DNA of 59,892 bases from positions 1 through 59,892 of the forward strand of contig JBGTNI010000112.1 in NCBI GenBank assembly GCA_041743105.1. The letters run 5' to 3'. Below the pieces are notes generated by a model. That model made no database searches, was not told where the DNA came from, and saw nothing but the letters and a program-made list of their open reading frames with translations. Shown piece by piece: positions 52,198 to 59,892 of this stretch. Position numbers and translations under genes: made by a program. This DNA is from QHCE01 sp041743105 (GTDB lineage: Bacteria > Actinomycetota > Actinomycetes > Mycobacteriales > QHCE01). Position 1 is the first letter of the stretch; the number at the start of each line of letters is the position of its first letter.

Positions 52198-52419
52198 AAG
52201 GCTAATAGGGCTCCGCTGTGGCTGTGCTTATGCGACTATGCCGCTTGGCGCCGCTGGCAAGCCGTCGCAGGCGCTCCGCGCCCGACGCAACTTGCGGGCC
52301 GGCAGTGGGCAACAGGCGGCGGCTCCCGCAGCCCAGGCAGAGAGCCCTATTGGTCGGACGTTGAATTGTGGTGCCAGGCGGAGCGTTTCGCCTGAGCACC
52401 GCGCGGTTAACCTAAGTGT

Positions 52420-53841
52420 GTGAAAGGCAGCGCTCGAGTTCGCTCGGGCGCTGCCTTTGTGCTGCGGCATCGAGCCATTGCGGTGGTGTTGCTGGTCGGC
52501 TTGCTTGTTCGTGCTTTCGCTACGGTCACTTACTGGCCGGCGTTCTGGTTCTTTGACGGCGGCCGCTATATCCAGGTGAGCCGGGAATGGGTGCCCGACA
52601 CACAGCGTCCCTTCGGTTACTCCGCGCTATTGCGCCTGGCCGACTGGACTGGTTCCCTCGCGACGGTCACGATCGCCCAGCATGTGGTGGGTCTCGCCCT
52701 GTCAGCGGCGATCTACGGTTTCCTACGGCATCGGGGCACAGCAACCTGGCTTGCCGTGCTGGGGTCAGCGCCAATCGCGCTGGACGCCTATCAGATCACC
52801 ATTGAGCACTACATCCTGGCGGAGACGCTGTTCACCGCTCTGCTGCTCGGTGCACTGGCGCTACTGCTATGGCGGAAACAACCTAGCACCGCGATGGTAG
52901 TCGGAGCAGGGCTGCTGCTTGCCGCAGCTGGTCTCACCCGCACCGTCGGACTACCGCTGGTGGCTATCGTGCTTGTCTACCTGATAGTGGCGAAGTTCCG
53001 GTGGCAGCAGGTGGCGCTCTTTGTGTTGGCGTGGACTATTCCCCTGGCCGGTTACGTCGCCTGGTATCACGCCGAACACGGCGTGTACCAGCTCGGACAG
53101 TACGAGGGTCGGTTCCTATATGGCCGGGTCGCCACGTTCGCCGACTGCGAGCGGCTCGACCTCGCTCCGCAGCACCGCGAGCTCTGCCCGGTCGAGTCGC
53201 TACAGAATCGGCGCAATCCCAGCTTCTATGTTTGGGATTTCGCCAGCCCGCAGTTTCAATACCCCCTTGCCACAGACGACGACGTTTTCGCCGGATTTGC
53301 CCGCGAGGCGATCAGATCCCAGCCCGTCGACTACGCGGACACGGTAACCGACGAACTGCTGAGCTACTTCCAGCTTCGTCCCAACCCAATCTGTCTCGGC
53401 GACTGGGAGATGCCGCACACCACGCAGCTGATCTGCCACCCGAAAATGTCAGGCAACGTAGGCTTCGACACCGCGATGGCCTCACCGGGATATCGAGATC
53501 CTGGACCGCTTACAGCGGTGCTGAGTAGCTATCACCATTACGTATACCTGCCGGGAATGTTGTGGGGTGTGGGAATCGTTGTTGCGGTATGGGGAGGGAT
53601 CTACGATTCGCGCCGGCGACGGCAAGTAGGTCCGATGCGGGAGCCGAGGCGCGACGGCATCGACGCGATGATGCTGTCGCTGTTAGGCCTCGCGCTACTC
53701 GTGCTTGCGGTAGCGACGTCGATGTCCGATTACCGCTACGGAGTTCCCACGCTTGCGCTGATACCGCCAGCGGGAGCGCTCGCGTGGCATTGCTTAGGTA
53801 GCCGACTAGAGTGGGACACAGCCAGGGGACGGCAGCAGTGA
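52420..53841 (+). CDS. polytopic membrane protein, GT-C glycosyltransferase-like
   Basis: About 473 residues with roughly ten hydrophobic helices. The first external loop YWPAFWFFDGGRYIQVSREW has the acidic residue typical of GT-C enzymes using polyprenyl-phosphate sugars, and there is a large extracytoplasmic stretch (about 220-360) rich in aromatic and charged residues. The donor and acceptor are unknown. The start is unsure: GTG 52420 lies just inside a terminator-like hairpin (52423-52458), while GTG 52459 starts right after it and leaves the first helix intact. It precedes clpC by 12 nt. Confidence 0.8.
   Translation: MKGSARVRSGAAFVLRHRAIAVVLLVGLLVRAFATVTYWPAFWFFDGGRYIQVSREWVPDTQRPFGYSALLRLADWTGSLATVTIAQHVVGLALSAAIYGFLRHRGTATWLAVLGSAPIALDAYQITIEHYILAETLFTALLLGALALLLWRKQPSTAMVVGAGLLLAAAGLTRTVGLPLVAIVLVYLIVAKFRWQQVALFVLAWTIPLAGYVAWYHAEHGVYQLGQYEGRFLYGRVATFADCERLDLAPQHRELCPVESLQNRRNPSFYVWDFASPQFQYPLATDDDVFAGFAREAIRSQPVDYADTVTDELLSYFQLRPNPICLGDWEMPHTTQLICHPKMSGNVGFDTAMASPGYRDPGPLTAVLSSYHHYVYLPGMLWGVGIVVAVWGGIYDSRRRRQVGPMREPRRDGIDAMMLSLLGLALLVLAVATSMSDYRYGVPTLALIPPAGALAWHCLGSRLEWDTARGRQQ
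52423..52458 (+). terminator. hairpin at the start of the glycosyltransferase-like gene
   Basis: AAAGGCAGCGC (52423-52433) pairs with GCGCTGCCTTT (52448-52458), with an inner TCGAG/CTCGG near-match and a TTCG loop. It could be the lsr2 terminator, 226 nt after its stop, or an attenuator for the next gene. Confidence 0.65.
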
Positions 53842-53853
53842 GGGAGCGGCAGC

Positions 53854-56376
53854 ATGTTTGAGCGGTTTACCGACCGGGCGCGACGAGTTGTGGTGTTGGC
53901 CCAAGAAGAAGCCAGGATGCTCAACCACAACTACATCGGTACCGAACACATCCTGCTCGGTCTGATCCACGAGGGTGAAGGTGTCGCGGCGAAGGCACTG
54001 GAATCGCTGGGGATCTCACTGGAGGGCGTGCGCGCCCAAGTCGAAGAGATCATCGGCCAGGGTCAGCAGGCGCCCGCCGGGCACATCCCGTTCACGCCGC
54101 GCGCAAAAAAGGTGCTGGAACTCTCGCTGCGAGAGGCGCTTCAGCTGGGACACAACTACATCGGCACCGAGCACATCCTGCTCGGTCTGATTCGTGAAGG
54201 CGAAGGTGTCGCCGCGCAAGTTTTGGTGAAGCTCGGCGCGGATCTCAACCGGGTCCGCCAGCAAGTCCTGCAGCTACTGTCTGGCTACCAGGGCAAGGAA
54301 CCGGCTACCTCTGGCGCTCCTGCCGAAGGGGCGCCGTCCACCTCGCTAGTGCTTGACCAGTTCGGTCGCAACCTCACTCAGGCCGCTCGTGAAAGCAAGC
54401 TCGACCCGGTGATTGGTCGCGAAAAGGAAATCGAGCGGCTGATGCAGGTGTTGTCTCGCCGCACCAAGAACAATCCGGTGCTCATCGGCGAGCCTGGCGT
54501 GGGTAAGACCGCCGTCGTGGAGGGTCTGGCTCAGCGCATTGTCAAGGGTGAGGTGCCAGAAACGCTGAAGGACAAGCAACTTTATACCCTCGATCTGGGC
54601 GCCCTGGTGGCCGGTTCGCGTTACCGCGGTGACTTCGAAGAGCGGTTGAAGAAGGTGCTCAAGGAGATCCGTACCCGGGGCGACATCGTGCTGTTCATCG
54701 ATGAGATCCACACTCTCGTGGGTGCCGGGGCAGCCGAAGGCGCGATAGACGCAGCGTCCATCCTCAAGCCAATGCTGGCGCGTGGCGAACTCCAAACCAT
54801 CGGCGCCACCACACTGGACGAATACCGCAAATACTTGGAGAAAGACGCCGCGCTGGAGCGTCGGTTCCAGCCGATCCAGGTCGGTGAGCCGTCGCTGGCC
54901 CACACCATCGAGATCTTGAAAGGTCTGCGGGATCGCTACGAGGCCCATCACCGGGTCTCCATCACCGATGCCGCGCTGGTGGCCGCGGCCACGCTGGCTG
55001 ACCGATATATCTCGGATCGTTTCTTGCCCGATAAGGCCATCGATCTCATCGACGAGGCTGGCGCTCGGATGCGTATTCGCCGGATGACCGCACCACCGGA
55101 TCTACGGGACTTCGACGACAAGATCGCCGAGGTGCGTCGGGAGAAAGAGTCGGCCATCGACGCACAGGATTTCGAAAAAGCGGCATCGCTGCGCGATGAC
55201 GAAAAACGGCTTTCAGAGCAGAAGACCGAGCGCGAGACCGAGTGGAAAGCCGGCGACCTGGATGTGATCAGTGAGGTCGACGACGAGCAGATCGCCGAGG
55301 TGCTGGGTAACTGGACCGGCATCCCCGTGTTCAAGCTCACCGAGGAGGAGACCTCGCGGCTGCTGCGTATGGAGGAAGAGCTTCATAAGCGGGTGATCGG
55401 TCAAAACGAGGCCATCAAAGCTGTCTCGCAGGCAATCCGCCGTACCCGTGCCGGGCTGAAGGACCCCAAGCGTCCCGGTGGTTCGTTTATCTTCGCCGGC
55501 CCGTCCGGGGTGGGTAAGACCGAGTTGTCTAAAGCCTTGGCCGACTTCTTATTCGGTGACGAAGATGCGCTGATTCAGCTGGACATGAGCGAGTTTCACG
55601 ATCGCTACACTGTGTCGCGGCTGGTGGGTGCGCCTCCTGGATACGTTGGTTACGACGAGGGCGGCCAGCTCACCGAGAAGGTGCGGCGTAAGCCGTTCTC
55701 GGTAGTGCTGTTCGACGAGATCGAGAAAGCGCATGCGGACGTGTTCAACACGCTGCTGCAGATTCTTGAGGATGGGCGGCTCACCGATGGGCAGGGCCGT
55801 GTCGTGGACTTCAAGAACACGGTGCTTATCCTGACGTCGAACTTAGGTACGCGCGACGTGGCTAAGGCGGTGTCGTTGGGCTTCCAGGCCGGCAACGACC
55901 AAGCCAGTAATTACGAGCGGATGAAGCAGAAGGTGCAGGACGAGCTCAAGCAGCATTTCCGTCCTGAATTCCTCAACCGCATCGATGACACCATCGTGTT
56001 CCATCAGCTCACGCGGGAAGAGATTCTCCAGATCGTGGATCTGATGCTCACCCGGGTGGACGTACAGCTCAAGAACAAGGATATGGCGATGGAGGTGACC
56101 GATGCCGCGAAGAGCCTGCTGGCTCGTCGCGGCTATGACCCGGTGCTAGGTGCGCGGCCGCTGCGTCGCACTATTCAGCGTGAGATCGAAGACGCATTGA
56201 GCGAGAAGATCTTGTTCAGCGAGCTACAGCCGGGTCATATCGTTATCGTCGATGCTGAGGGCGTTGACGATGCCGACGAGACCAAAGGCGCGTTCACGTT
56301 CCGTGGTGAGCCGAAGCCCGCCGAGGTGCCGGACGCACCGCCGGTAGACGTAGCCGGCAAGGCGGCCAAGGACTAG
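53854..56376 (+). CDS. clpC: ATP-dependent Clp protease ATPase subunit ClpC
   Basis: An 840-residue AAA+ unfoldase that feeds substrates to ClpP. It has two Clp_N repeats (about 1-145, each with LGHNYIGTEHILLGLI or the like), AAA1 with G-E-P-G-V-G-K-T at 212, a UVR coiled coil (about 423-455), AAA2 with G-P-S-G-V-G-K-T at 549, and the ClpP-docking region near LGFQAGN. The end is an acidic Pro/Ala tail. Essential in mycobacteria. No CtsR/McsB genes are adjacent, so control is not of the Bacillus type. Confidence 0.97.
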   Translation: MFERFTDRARRVVVLAQEEARMLNHNYIGTEHILLGLIHEGEGVAAKALESLGISLEGVRAQVEEIIGQGQQAPAGHIPFTPRAKKVLELSLREALQLGHNYIGTEHILLGLIREGEGVAAQVLVKLGADLNRVRQQVLQLLSGYQGKEPATSGAPAEGAPSTSLVLDQFGRNLTQAARESKLDPVIGREKEIERLMQVLSRRTKNNPVLIGEPGVGKTAVVEGLAQRIVKGEVPETLKDKQLYTLDLGALVAGSRYRGDFEERLKKVLKEIRTRGDIVLFIDEIHTLVGAGAAEGAIDAASILKPMLARGELQTIGATTLDEYRKYLEKDAALERRFQPIQVGEPSLAHTIEILKGLRDRYEAHHRVSITDAALVAAATLADRYISDRFLPDKAIDLIDEAGARMRIRRMTAPPDLRDFDDKIAEVRREKESAIDAQDFEKAASLRDDEKRLSEQKTERETEWKAGDLDVISEVDDEQIAEVLGNWTGIPVFKLTEEETSRLLRMEEELHKRVIGQNEAIKAVSQAIRRTRAGLKDPKRPGGSFIFAGPSGVGKTELSKALADFLFGDEDALIQLDMSEFHDRYTVSRLVGAPPGYVGYDEGGQLTEKVRRKPFSVVLFDEIEKAHADVFNTLLQILEDGRLTDGQGRVVDFKNTVLILTSNLGTRDVAKAVSLGFQAGNDQASNYERMKQKVQDELKQHFRPEFLNRIDDTIVFHQLTREEILQIVDLMLTRVDVQLKNKDMAMEVTDAAKSLLARRGYDPVLGARPLRRTIQREIEDALSEKILFSELQPGHIVIVDAEGVDDADETKGAFTFRGEPKPAEVPDAPPVDVAGKAAKD

Positions 56377-56435
56377 ATGACTTTTCGTCTACAGGTTTCG
56401 CTCTGACTACGACCAGGCCCTTAGGTTCCGAATGC

Positions 56436-56460
56436 TCGAACCGAAAGGCTGAGAAGTAAT
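56436..56460 (+). promoter_or_regulatory. 25-bp shared upstream element, copy 1
   Basis: TCGA(A/G)CCGAAAGGCTGAG(A/G)AGTAAT occurs here and at 58463-58487 with two differences, each about 135-145 nt upstream of a four-cysteine secreted protein gene. It may be a common regulatory site or part of the duplicated unit. Confidence 0.55.
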
Positions 56461-56568
56461 CGATCATATAGGTGGACTTCTCGCAAGATGCTATGAAACG
56501 GGCCGGCCAACCTATATAAATCCCCAAGACGTTTAGTTCAAGCAACCAAATCAGATGGGGTAACTACC

Positions 56569-56907
56569 GTGAAGTATCTGCTGTTACAGCTGGCGTTCAA
56601 GTCGCGGATGATAAATAAGCGCCTTCTAGCGCTCGGTGTGGCATCGATGCTTTCCCTTGGGGTGTTGACTGTCTTTTCGGCTCCCGCTCAAGCGGCGGAG
56701 CCGGTTGGTTGTGTGTCTCACACAAAATATGACTACACAATTTACATAAAACACGTGTTCTATGCTCAGTGCGGCAAGACCGAACGTGTATTAATGAAAT
56801 TTGCTCCCATGTCTCCGGATTCGGAGTGCGTGGACTTGGTGCCCGGCCAGCCTTATGAGGCAAACCGTGCACCTGCAGCTAAATTCACAGGAGCCGACCG
56901 CTGCTGA
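56569..56907 (+). CDS. small secreted four-cysteine protein A
   Basis: A 112-residue precursor with a 42-residue signal peptide ending A-P-A-Q-A and a mature domain of about 70 residues with four cysteines (G-C, Q-C, S-E-C, D-R-C). The pattern S-P-D-S-x-C followed by V-P-G-Q matches proteins B and C at 58606 and 59043. The cysteine count and spacing resemble the small beta-sandwich of tendamistat-type alpha-amylase inhibitors, a loose resemblance. GTG 56569 starts it; GGGG upstream is a weak ribosome site. Target unknown. Confidence 0.75.
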   Translation: MKYLLLQLAFKSRMINKRLLALGVASMLSLGVLTVFSAPAQAAEPVGCVSHTKYDYTIYIKHVFYAQCGKTERVLMKFAPMSPDSECVDLVPGQPYEANRAPAAKFTGADRC

Positions 56908-56990
56908 CGTCGGGCAAATTCCTCCTGACAAGCAGGCTAGCTGACCCGTGCGGGGCATCGTAGCGGAGCGGCACGGGACGAAAATTCGCC

Positions 56991-57026
56991 AAAGGAGGGG
57001 CAGCGGGTATCCGCTGCCCCTCCTTT
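56991..57026. terminator. strong hairpin terminator
   Basis: A 16-bp perfect stem (AAAGGAGGGGCAGCGG at 56991-57006 with 57011-57026) closes on GTAT, with TTT at the end. It lies 84 nt after secreted gene A and before the IS21 remnant, and would work in both directions. Confidence 0.88.
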
Positions 57027-57139
57027 ATGGTGCTCAACGGTTGCGGATCGAGCTGACAGGGCAGCTCGAAACCCTCGCCCAGGCCAAGAAAGCACCCCAC
57101 GCCAACCGCCGCAGCTAGCAGAGGTTCCCAAATGAGTCA

Positions 57140-57946
57140 ACGACCTAAACTTCATCGCGGCGGTGACGACTTGGTCTCCGAAGACGTGGCCCCAGTCGGA
57201 GAACGGCAGGTTCGACGTCAGGATCAGTGAGGCATGTTCGTAGCGGGGGGAGACGAGTTGGAAGAACAGGTTCGCGGCGTCTTGCTCGAACGGTAGGTAG
57301 CCGACTTCGTCGACGACGATCAGCGAGTAGCGCCGCAGCCGTTTGAGCGTCGGCCAGGCGGCCACGACGGCCGATGTCGGCCTCGTTGTCCCAGACCAGC
57401 CGTCGCGGCACCGCCCGGATCTGATCGCCGATGATCGACCACATGCCCGCCAGCAGGTCTGGCGTCTGCCGTGACGGCAGGATCCTCGCGCAGACGAACC
57501 TCGACCCCTGTCGGCACCATCACCAACACCGGCAACGTCGCCGGCACCGTGTCGTCGACCGGGATCTTGACCGGTGGGAACCACAGGTCGCACTGCGTCT
57601 GGTCGCCGAACTCGTGGACCAGACGATCCGCCGGATCGACCGGCGCATACTCGGGCCGCGGCCAGCGCACGTTGTCACGGAACCAGGTGATCGACCCCGA
57701 CCAATCCACCCGCTCGGCGATCACCGTCGCCGGCATCAACGGATACTCCGAACAGGTAACCGACCCGGTCCTCGAACGGCGTGAACGCGTTCGGTCCCAG
57801 CGTCCGCACATACCTCGGCTGCTCATCCAAGACCACCGCCCAGCGACCGTCTTACGCGCAACACCAAGGTCACGAGCAACCTGAAGCTGCGACACCCCCT
57901 CGGCAACAAGCCGACGGATCAAGGCCCAATCCTCCACAGAAATCAC
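57140..57946 (-). mobile_element. IS21-family remnant (istA-istB fusion by deletion)
   Basis: The start (57946) reads V-I-S-V-E-D-W-A-L-I-R-R-L and LQVARDLGVARKTVA, the IstA HTH. MPATVIAERVDWSGSITWFRDNVRWPRPEYAPVDPADRLVHEFGDQTQCDLWFPP is IstA core with the first catalytic Asp; VWDNEADIGRRGRLA, the next catalytic region, is in a second frame. This jumps directly into TLKRLRRYSLIVVDEVGYLPFEQDAANLFFQLVS, the Walker B part of IstB, in a third frame. An internal deletion near 57365 and frameshifts make it dead. Confidence 0.82.
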
Positions 57947-57999
57947 CCATCCAATCTGTCTGGGCAGCTCCCTTTTCATCCGTCGCTATAAACTATCTT

Positions 58000-58209
58000 T
58001 CATCCGTCGCCGACAGCTTCTTTGCGCGCGGCTTGGTACGGGTGTTTACCCCAGGCATGGTGGGTATCTCGCTCAAGTAGCGACAGACGCGTAATCCAGA
58101 CTCGCTCCCAGTGCCTACTGGAACTCTGCTCTTCTCGTGCCCAGATGCCCAGATGCTCAGTTAGCTCTTCGTTGAGCGCCCTCAGCGCGGCCTTGGTGAA
58201 CTGCTTCAT
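58000..58209 (-). CDS. hypothetical small protein
   Basis: A 69-residue frame (M-K-Q-F-T-K-A-A-L-R-A-L-N-E-E-L-T-E-H-L-G start) with a helical, charged composition and two Trp residues. No family recognised. Its 3' end abuts the IS21 remnant, so it may be truncated. No strong ribosome binding site. Confidence 0.35.
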   Translation of the reverse strand: MKQFTKAALRALNEELTEHLGIWAREEQSSSRHWERVWITRLSLLERDTHHAWGKHPYQAARKEAVGDG

Positions 58210-58605
58210 AGACCCGTCCGGTCCCAGTCAACGACAGGACCCGCTCTTGGCCAGACGAACCAGCTCGTGAGCCGACTGATCCGCCGCGGAGCGGTTTTCT
58301 TCTTCAGTGCTTCGAATTCATGAAATTTGGCGTTATAGGCCCGCGGCATTCCCCATCAAAGCCCCGCGACCTAGCGCATCAGAGACAAAAACATCTTTAA
58401 TTCACAGATCGATTCCGGTGCTTTAAAGGACCATTCTTTTCGCTCTGTAGACCCGAGATGCGTCGAGCCGAAAGGCTGAGGAGTAATGGGTGTGGCAGGA
58501 GTAACTTTCTGAGACGTAATTGATATAAAGCCAAGTCTACATATATGGCAAAAAGTACATATGGCAAAAAGTCATGATTCAACCAATTGAGTAAGGCGGT
58601 GCGCG
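58210..58605. other. upstream region of secreted gene B
   Basis: 396 bp with no gene. It contains the shared 25-bp element (58463-58487) and, from 58573, the start of the 194-bp block duplicated at 59010. A/T-rich sequence with a repeated ATGGCAAAAAGT near 58543 and 58561 lies just before. Confidence 0.5.
58463..58487 (+). promoter_or_regulatory. 25-bp shared upstream element, copy 2
   Basis: Matches 56436-56460 with two differences. It lies 143 nt before the ATG of secreted gene B. No copy is visible before gene C, whose upstream duplication begins later. Confidence 0.55.
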
Positions 58606-59203
58606 ATGAAAAGTTTTCTATTTCAACTTGCACGTAAATTGCAAATTACGAAAAAGCGTATTTTGGTGCTTGCTCTGGCGCCGGTGTTTTCCCTAGGATT
58701 GGTAGCTGTTGTTTCCGCTCCCGCGCAAGCGGATAGTCCGTCGCCAACTTGTGTAGAATACAACCCTACTGGCGAGTGGTATAACCCGACGCATACGGTA
58801 CAAAATAATTGTCCCGACCGACAGCGAGTGAAAGCAGTACATGGTCCCGCTGCTCCTGACTCGCAATGCTTTCAGATGCCTCCCGGCGATACTCAACGTG
58901 GTGCCCGACCCCCGTGGGCAGATTTTCAAGGCATGGAAAATTGTTAAATGTTTCCGGATCTGTAAGGACCTCAAGATCCTAGCCTTTCCACATGCAGCGA
59001 GTGGAAATTCATGATTCAACCAATTGAGTAAGGCGGGGCGTAATGAAGCATTTCCTATTTCAGCTTGCACGTAAATTGCAAATTACGAAGAAACGTATTT
59101 TGGTGCTTGCTCTAGCGCCGGTGTTTTCCCTAGGGTTGGTGGCTGTTGTTTCCGCTCCCGCGCAAGCGGATAGTCCGTCGCCAACTTGTGTAGAATACAA
59201 CCC
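58573..59203 (+). repeat. 194-bp direct duplication covering promoter-proximal region and signal peptide
   Basis: 58573-58766 and 59010-59203 are nearly identical (offset 437). Each runs from CATGATTCAACC upstream of the ATG to the codons for C-V-E-Y-N-P. Beyond that point genes B and C diverge sharply. Confidence 0.8.
58606..58947 (+). CDS. small secreted four-cysteine protein B
   Basis: A 113-residue precursor. The signal peptide (42 residues: basic K-L-Q-I-T-K-K-R, hydrophobic VLALAPVFSLGLVAVVSAPA, end A-Q-A) is almost identical to that of C. The mature part has four cysteines: T-C-V-E-Y, N-N-C, D-S-Q-C and E-N-C, and the shared A-P-D-S-x-C and P-P-G-D features. An extracellular inhibitor or toxin-like role is possible but unproved. 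AAGGCGG upstream may be its ribosome site. Confidence 0.78.
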   Translation: MKSFLFQLARKLQITKKRILVLALAPVFSLGLVAVVSAPAQADSPSPTCVEYNPTGEWYNPTHTVQNNCPDRQRVKAVHGPAAPDSQCFQMPPGDTQRGARPPWADFQGMENC

Positions 59204-59387
59204 TGATTACCCCGCGAGAACGGGAAAGGCTTACACGATCAAAAATGGGTGCCCTCACCCGGTTCGAACAGAAGCGGAATTTGGTCCAATGAATATTGAC
59301 TCAGGATGCCGCCATCTTGCTCCAGGTGAGGATCAAGTAGGAGAAAGGCATAGTTGGGGGAGGTTTGAGGGGTTGTCTGAATGCTAG
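59043..59387 (+). CDS. small secreted four-cysteine protein C
   Basis: A 114-residue precursor in tandem with B. The signal peptide matches B except at a few positions (M-K-H-F for M-K-S-F), but the mature domain after C-V-E-Y-N-P differs strongly (DYPARTGKAYTIKNGCPHP and on) while keeping the cysteines (T-C, G-C, S-G-C, S-E-C) and A-P-G-E. Such conserved leader and variable core suggest diversification of the exported domain. Confidence 0.78.
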   Translation: MKHFLFQLARKLQITKKRILVLALAPVFSLGLVAVVSAPAQADSPSPTCVEYNPDYPARTGKAYTIKNGCPHPVRTEAEFGPMNIDSGCRHLAPGEDQVGERHSWGRFEGLSEC

Positions 59388-59760
59388 TGCTTACCCAGTA
59401 GAGAAGCCCAATTTTCTAGCCGATCCGTATATACCGCGAACCTAATCCTTCGACGTTTGCGAAAAGCGAGTCAATGGTCTTTCTGTATCGTTCACAACGA
59501 TACAGAAAGACCATTCGCGTGCCAATGCTGCATCCGGCAGGACGTATTCGGGTAGCGGAAATTTTGTGGACCAGCCCTCGTCGACTAACCGGCTAGCGTC
59601 CGTCCTCTCTGCTGATTTAGATGCTATGCTATGCTACGTTGAGTGTTATCGTGGCGATCGGTCAGAATACCGTTCGCAGTACCGCTACAGCTGACTCGCA
59701 TGTGTTGGTCCGCGCCTTCTTATCATTTAATCCGCAGTTTCCGGATTGGACAGGGCGGTC
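59388..59760. other. non-coding region with a long perfect hairpin
   Basis: 373 bp without a gene. It holds the hairpin at 59473-59515, a short ATGCT tandem near 59620, and the presumed outer end of the IS30 element. IS boundaries could not be set. Confidence 0.5.
59473..59515. repeat. 20-bp perfect hairpin
   Basis: Arms 59473-59492 (AATGGTCTTTCTGTATCGTT) and 59496-59515 are exact reverse complements around CAC. It lies 86 nt after secreted gene C. It could end that transcript, but there is no T-run, and the perfect long arms also fit a small mobile or protein-binding element. Confidence 0.8.
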
Positions 59761-59892
59761 TCAATTGGTGAGTGCATCTCCAGTGTTGAGTACTTGATCG
59801 AGTACTTCTGCGGGGGTTTTGAAGTTCAACGTTTGCCGTGGTCGCCTGTTCAATTTCGCAGCGATGCTGTCGAGCTCGATCTGAGTATGCCC
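59761..59892 (-). CDS. IS30-family transposase, C-terminal end (partial)
   Basis: The last 43 codons: T-Q-I-E-L-D-S-I-A-A-K-L-N-R-R-P-R-Q-T-L followed by N-F-K-T-P-A-E-V-L matches the conserved end of IS30-type transposases (LNxRPRKTLxFxTPxEVL). The gene runs out of the window, so whether it is intact cannot be told. Confidence 0.85.
   Translation of the reverse strand, partial: GHTQIELDSIAAKLNRRPRQTLNFKTPAEVLDQVLNTGDALTN

Overview
The window reads as chromosomal DNA of a Gram-positive actinomycete, most likely Pseudonocardiales or a close relative. The markers are Lsr2, ClpC, a bacterial proteasome activator (Bpa) ending in GQYL, a CvnABCD-type conservon, a type III pantothenate kinase, and frequent GTG starts. 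By eye, GC is about 60%, low for such organisms. Several genes are frameshifted, insertion sequences survive only as remnants, and some enzymes have lost catalytic residues. This fits a genome under relaxed or reductive evolution, but that is inference.

Layout. 1-8690: end of an rRNA operon (tandem hairpin repeat, 5S rRNA, terminator), pheA, an AIM24-family gene, a small metallopeptidase, an AbiEi/AbiEii toxin-antitoxin pair, serS, bpa, a quinone oxidoreductase, and tRNA-Ser(TGA), tRNA-Ser(GCT) and tRNA-Arg(ACG) with an acetyltransferase. 8690-15660: an accessory block (MerR regulator, GNAT, methyltransferase, YegP-like protein plus HsdR_N-type nuclease, VOC protein). It is bounded on the right by a degenerate copy of the 3' half of the tRNA-Arg, so it looks like an old tRNA-integrated island. 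15685-25301: small regulatory and metabolic genes: NmrA/WYL pair, frameshifted SDR, LysE exporter with an XRE-cupin regulator and a perfect 12+12 bp palindrome, anchored beta-propeller/FnIII protein, trmL, proline iminopeptidase, CsbD.

25436-31258: acetoacetyl-CoA synthetase, tyrA, a rhamnose-isomerase-like protein without its metal ligands, tadA and tRNA-Ser(CGA). 31263-33081: a decayed IS481 element and remnants. 33082-35909: a two-gene locus descended from a copper P-type ATPase and its usual membrane-anchored His-rich partner. Both proteins are intact reading frames but have lost almost all metal-binding and catalytic motifs. 35913-41354: a frameshifted RDD gene, a tiny membrane protein, two translationally coupled IucA/IucC-type siderophore synthetases, and a coupled 48-residue lipoprotein-like peptide. 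41375-48264: asd-lysC on the minus strand, divergent from a four-gene conservon. 48324-56376: SDR, coaX, lysS, lsr2, a polytopic glycosyltransferase-like protein, clpC. 56569-59892: three paralogous four-cysteine secreted proteins interrupted by an IS21 remnant, ending in the 3' end of an IS30 transposase.

The core genes (pheA, metallopeptidase, serS, bpa, tyrA, tadA, lysC-asd, coaX, lysS, lsr2, clpC) follow the order I recall from Mycobacterium tuberculosis but in far less DNA. The best candidates for something undescribed are the pseudo-P-type ATPase locus (33082-35909), the isomerase pseudoenzyme (29378-30643), the orphan paired siderophore synthetases with a coupled mini-lipoprotein, and the diversifying four-cysteine secreted family.
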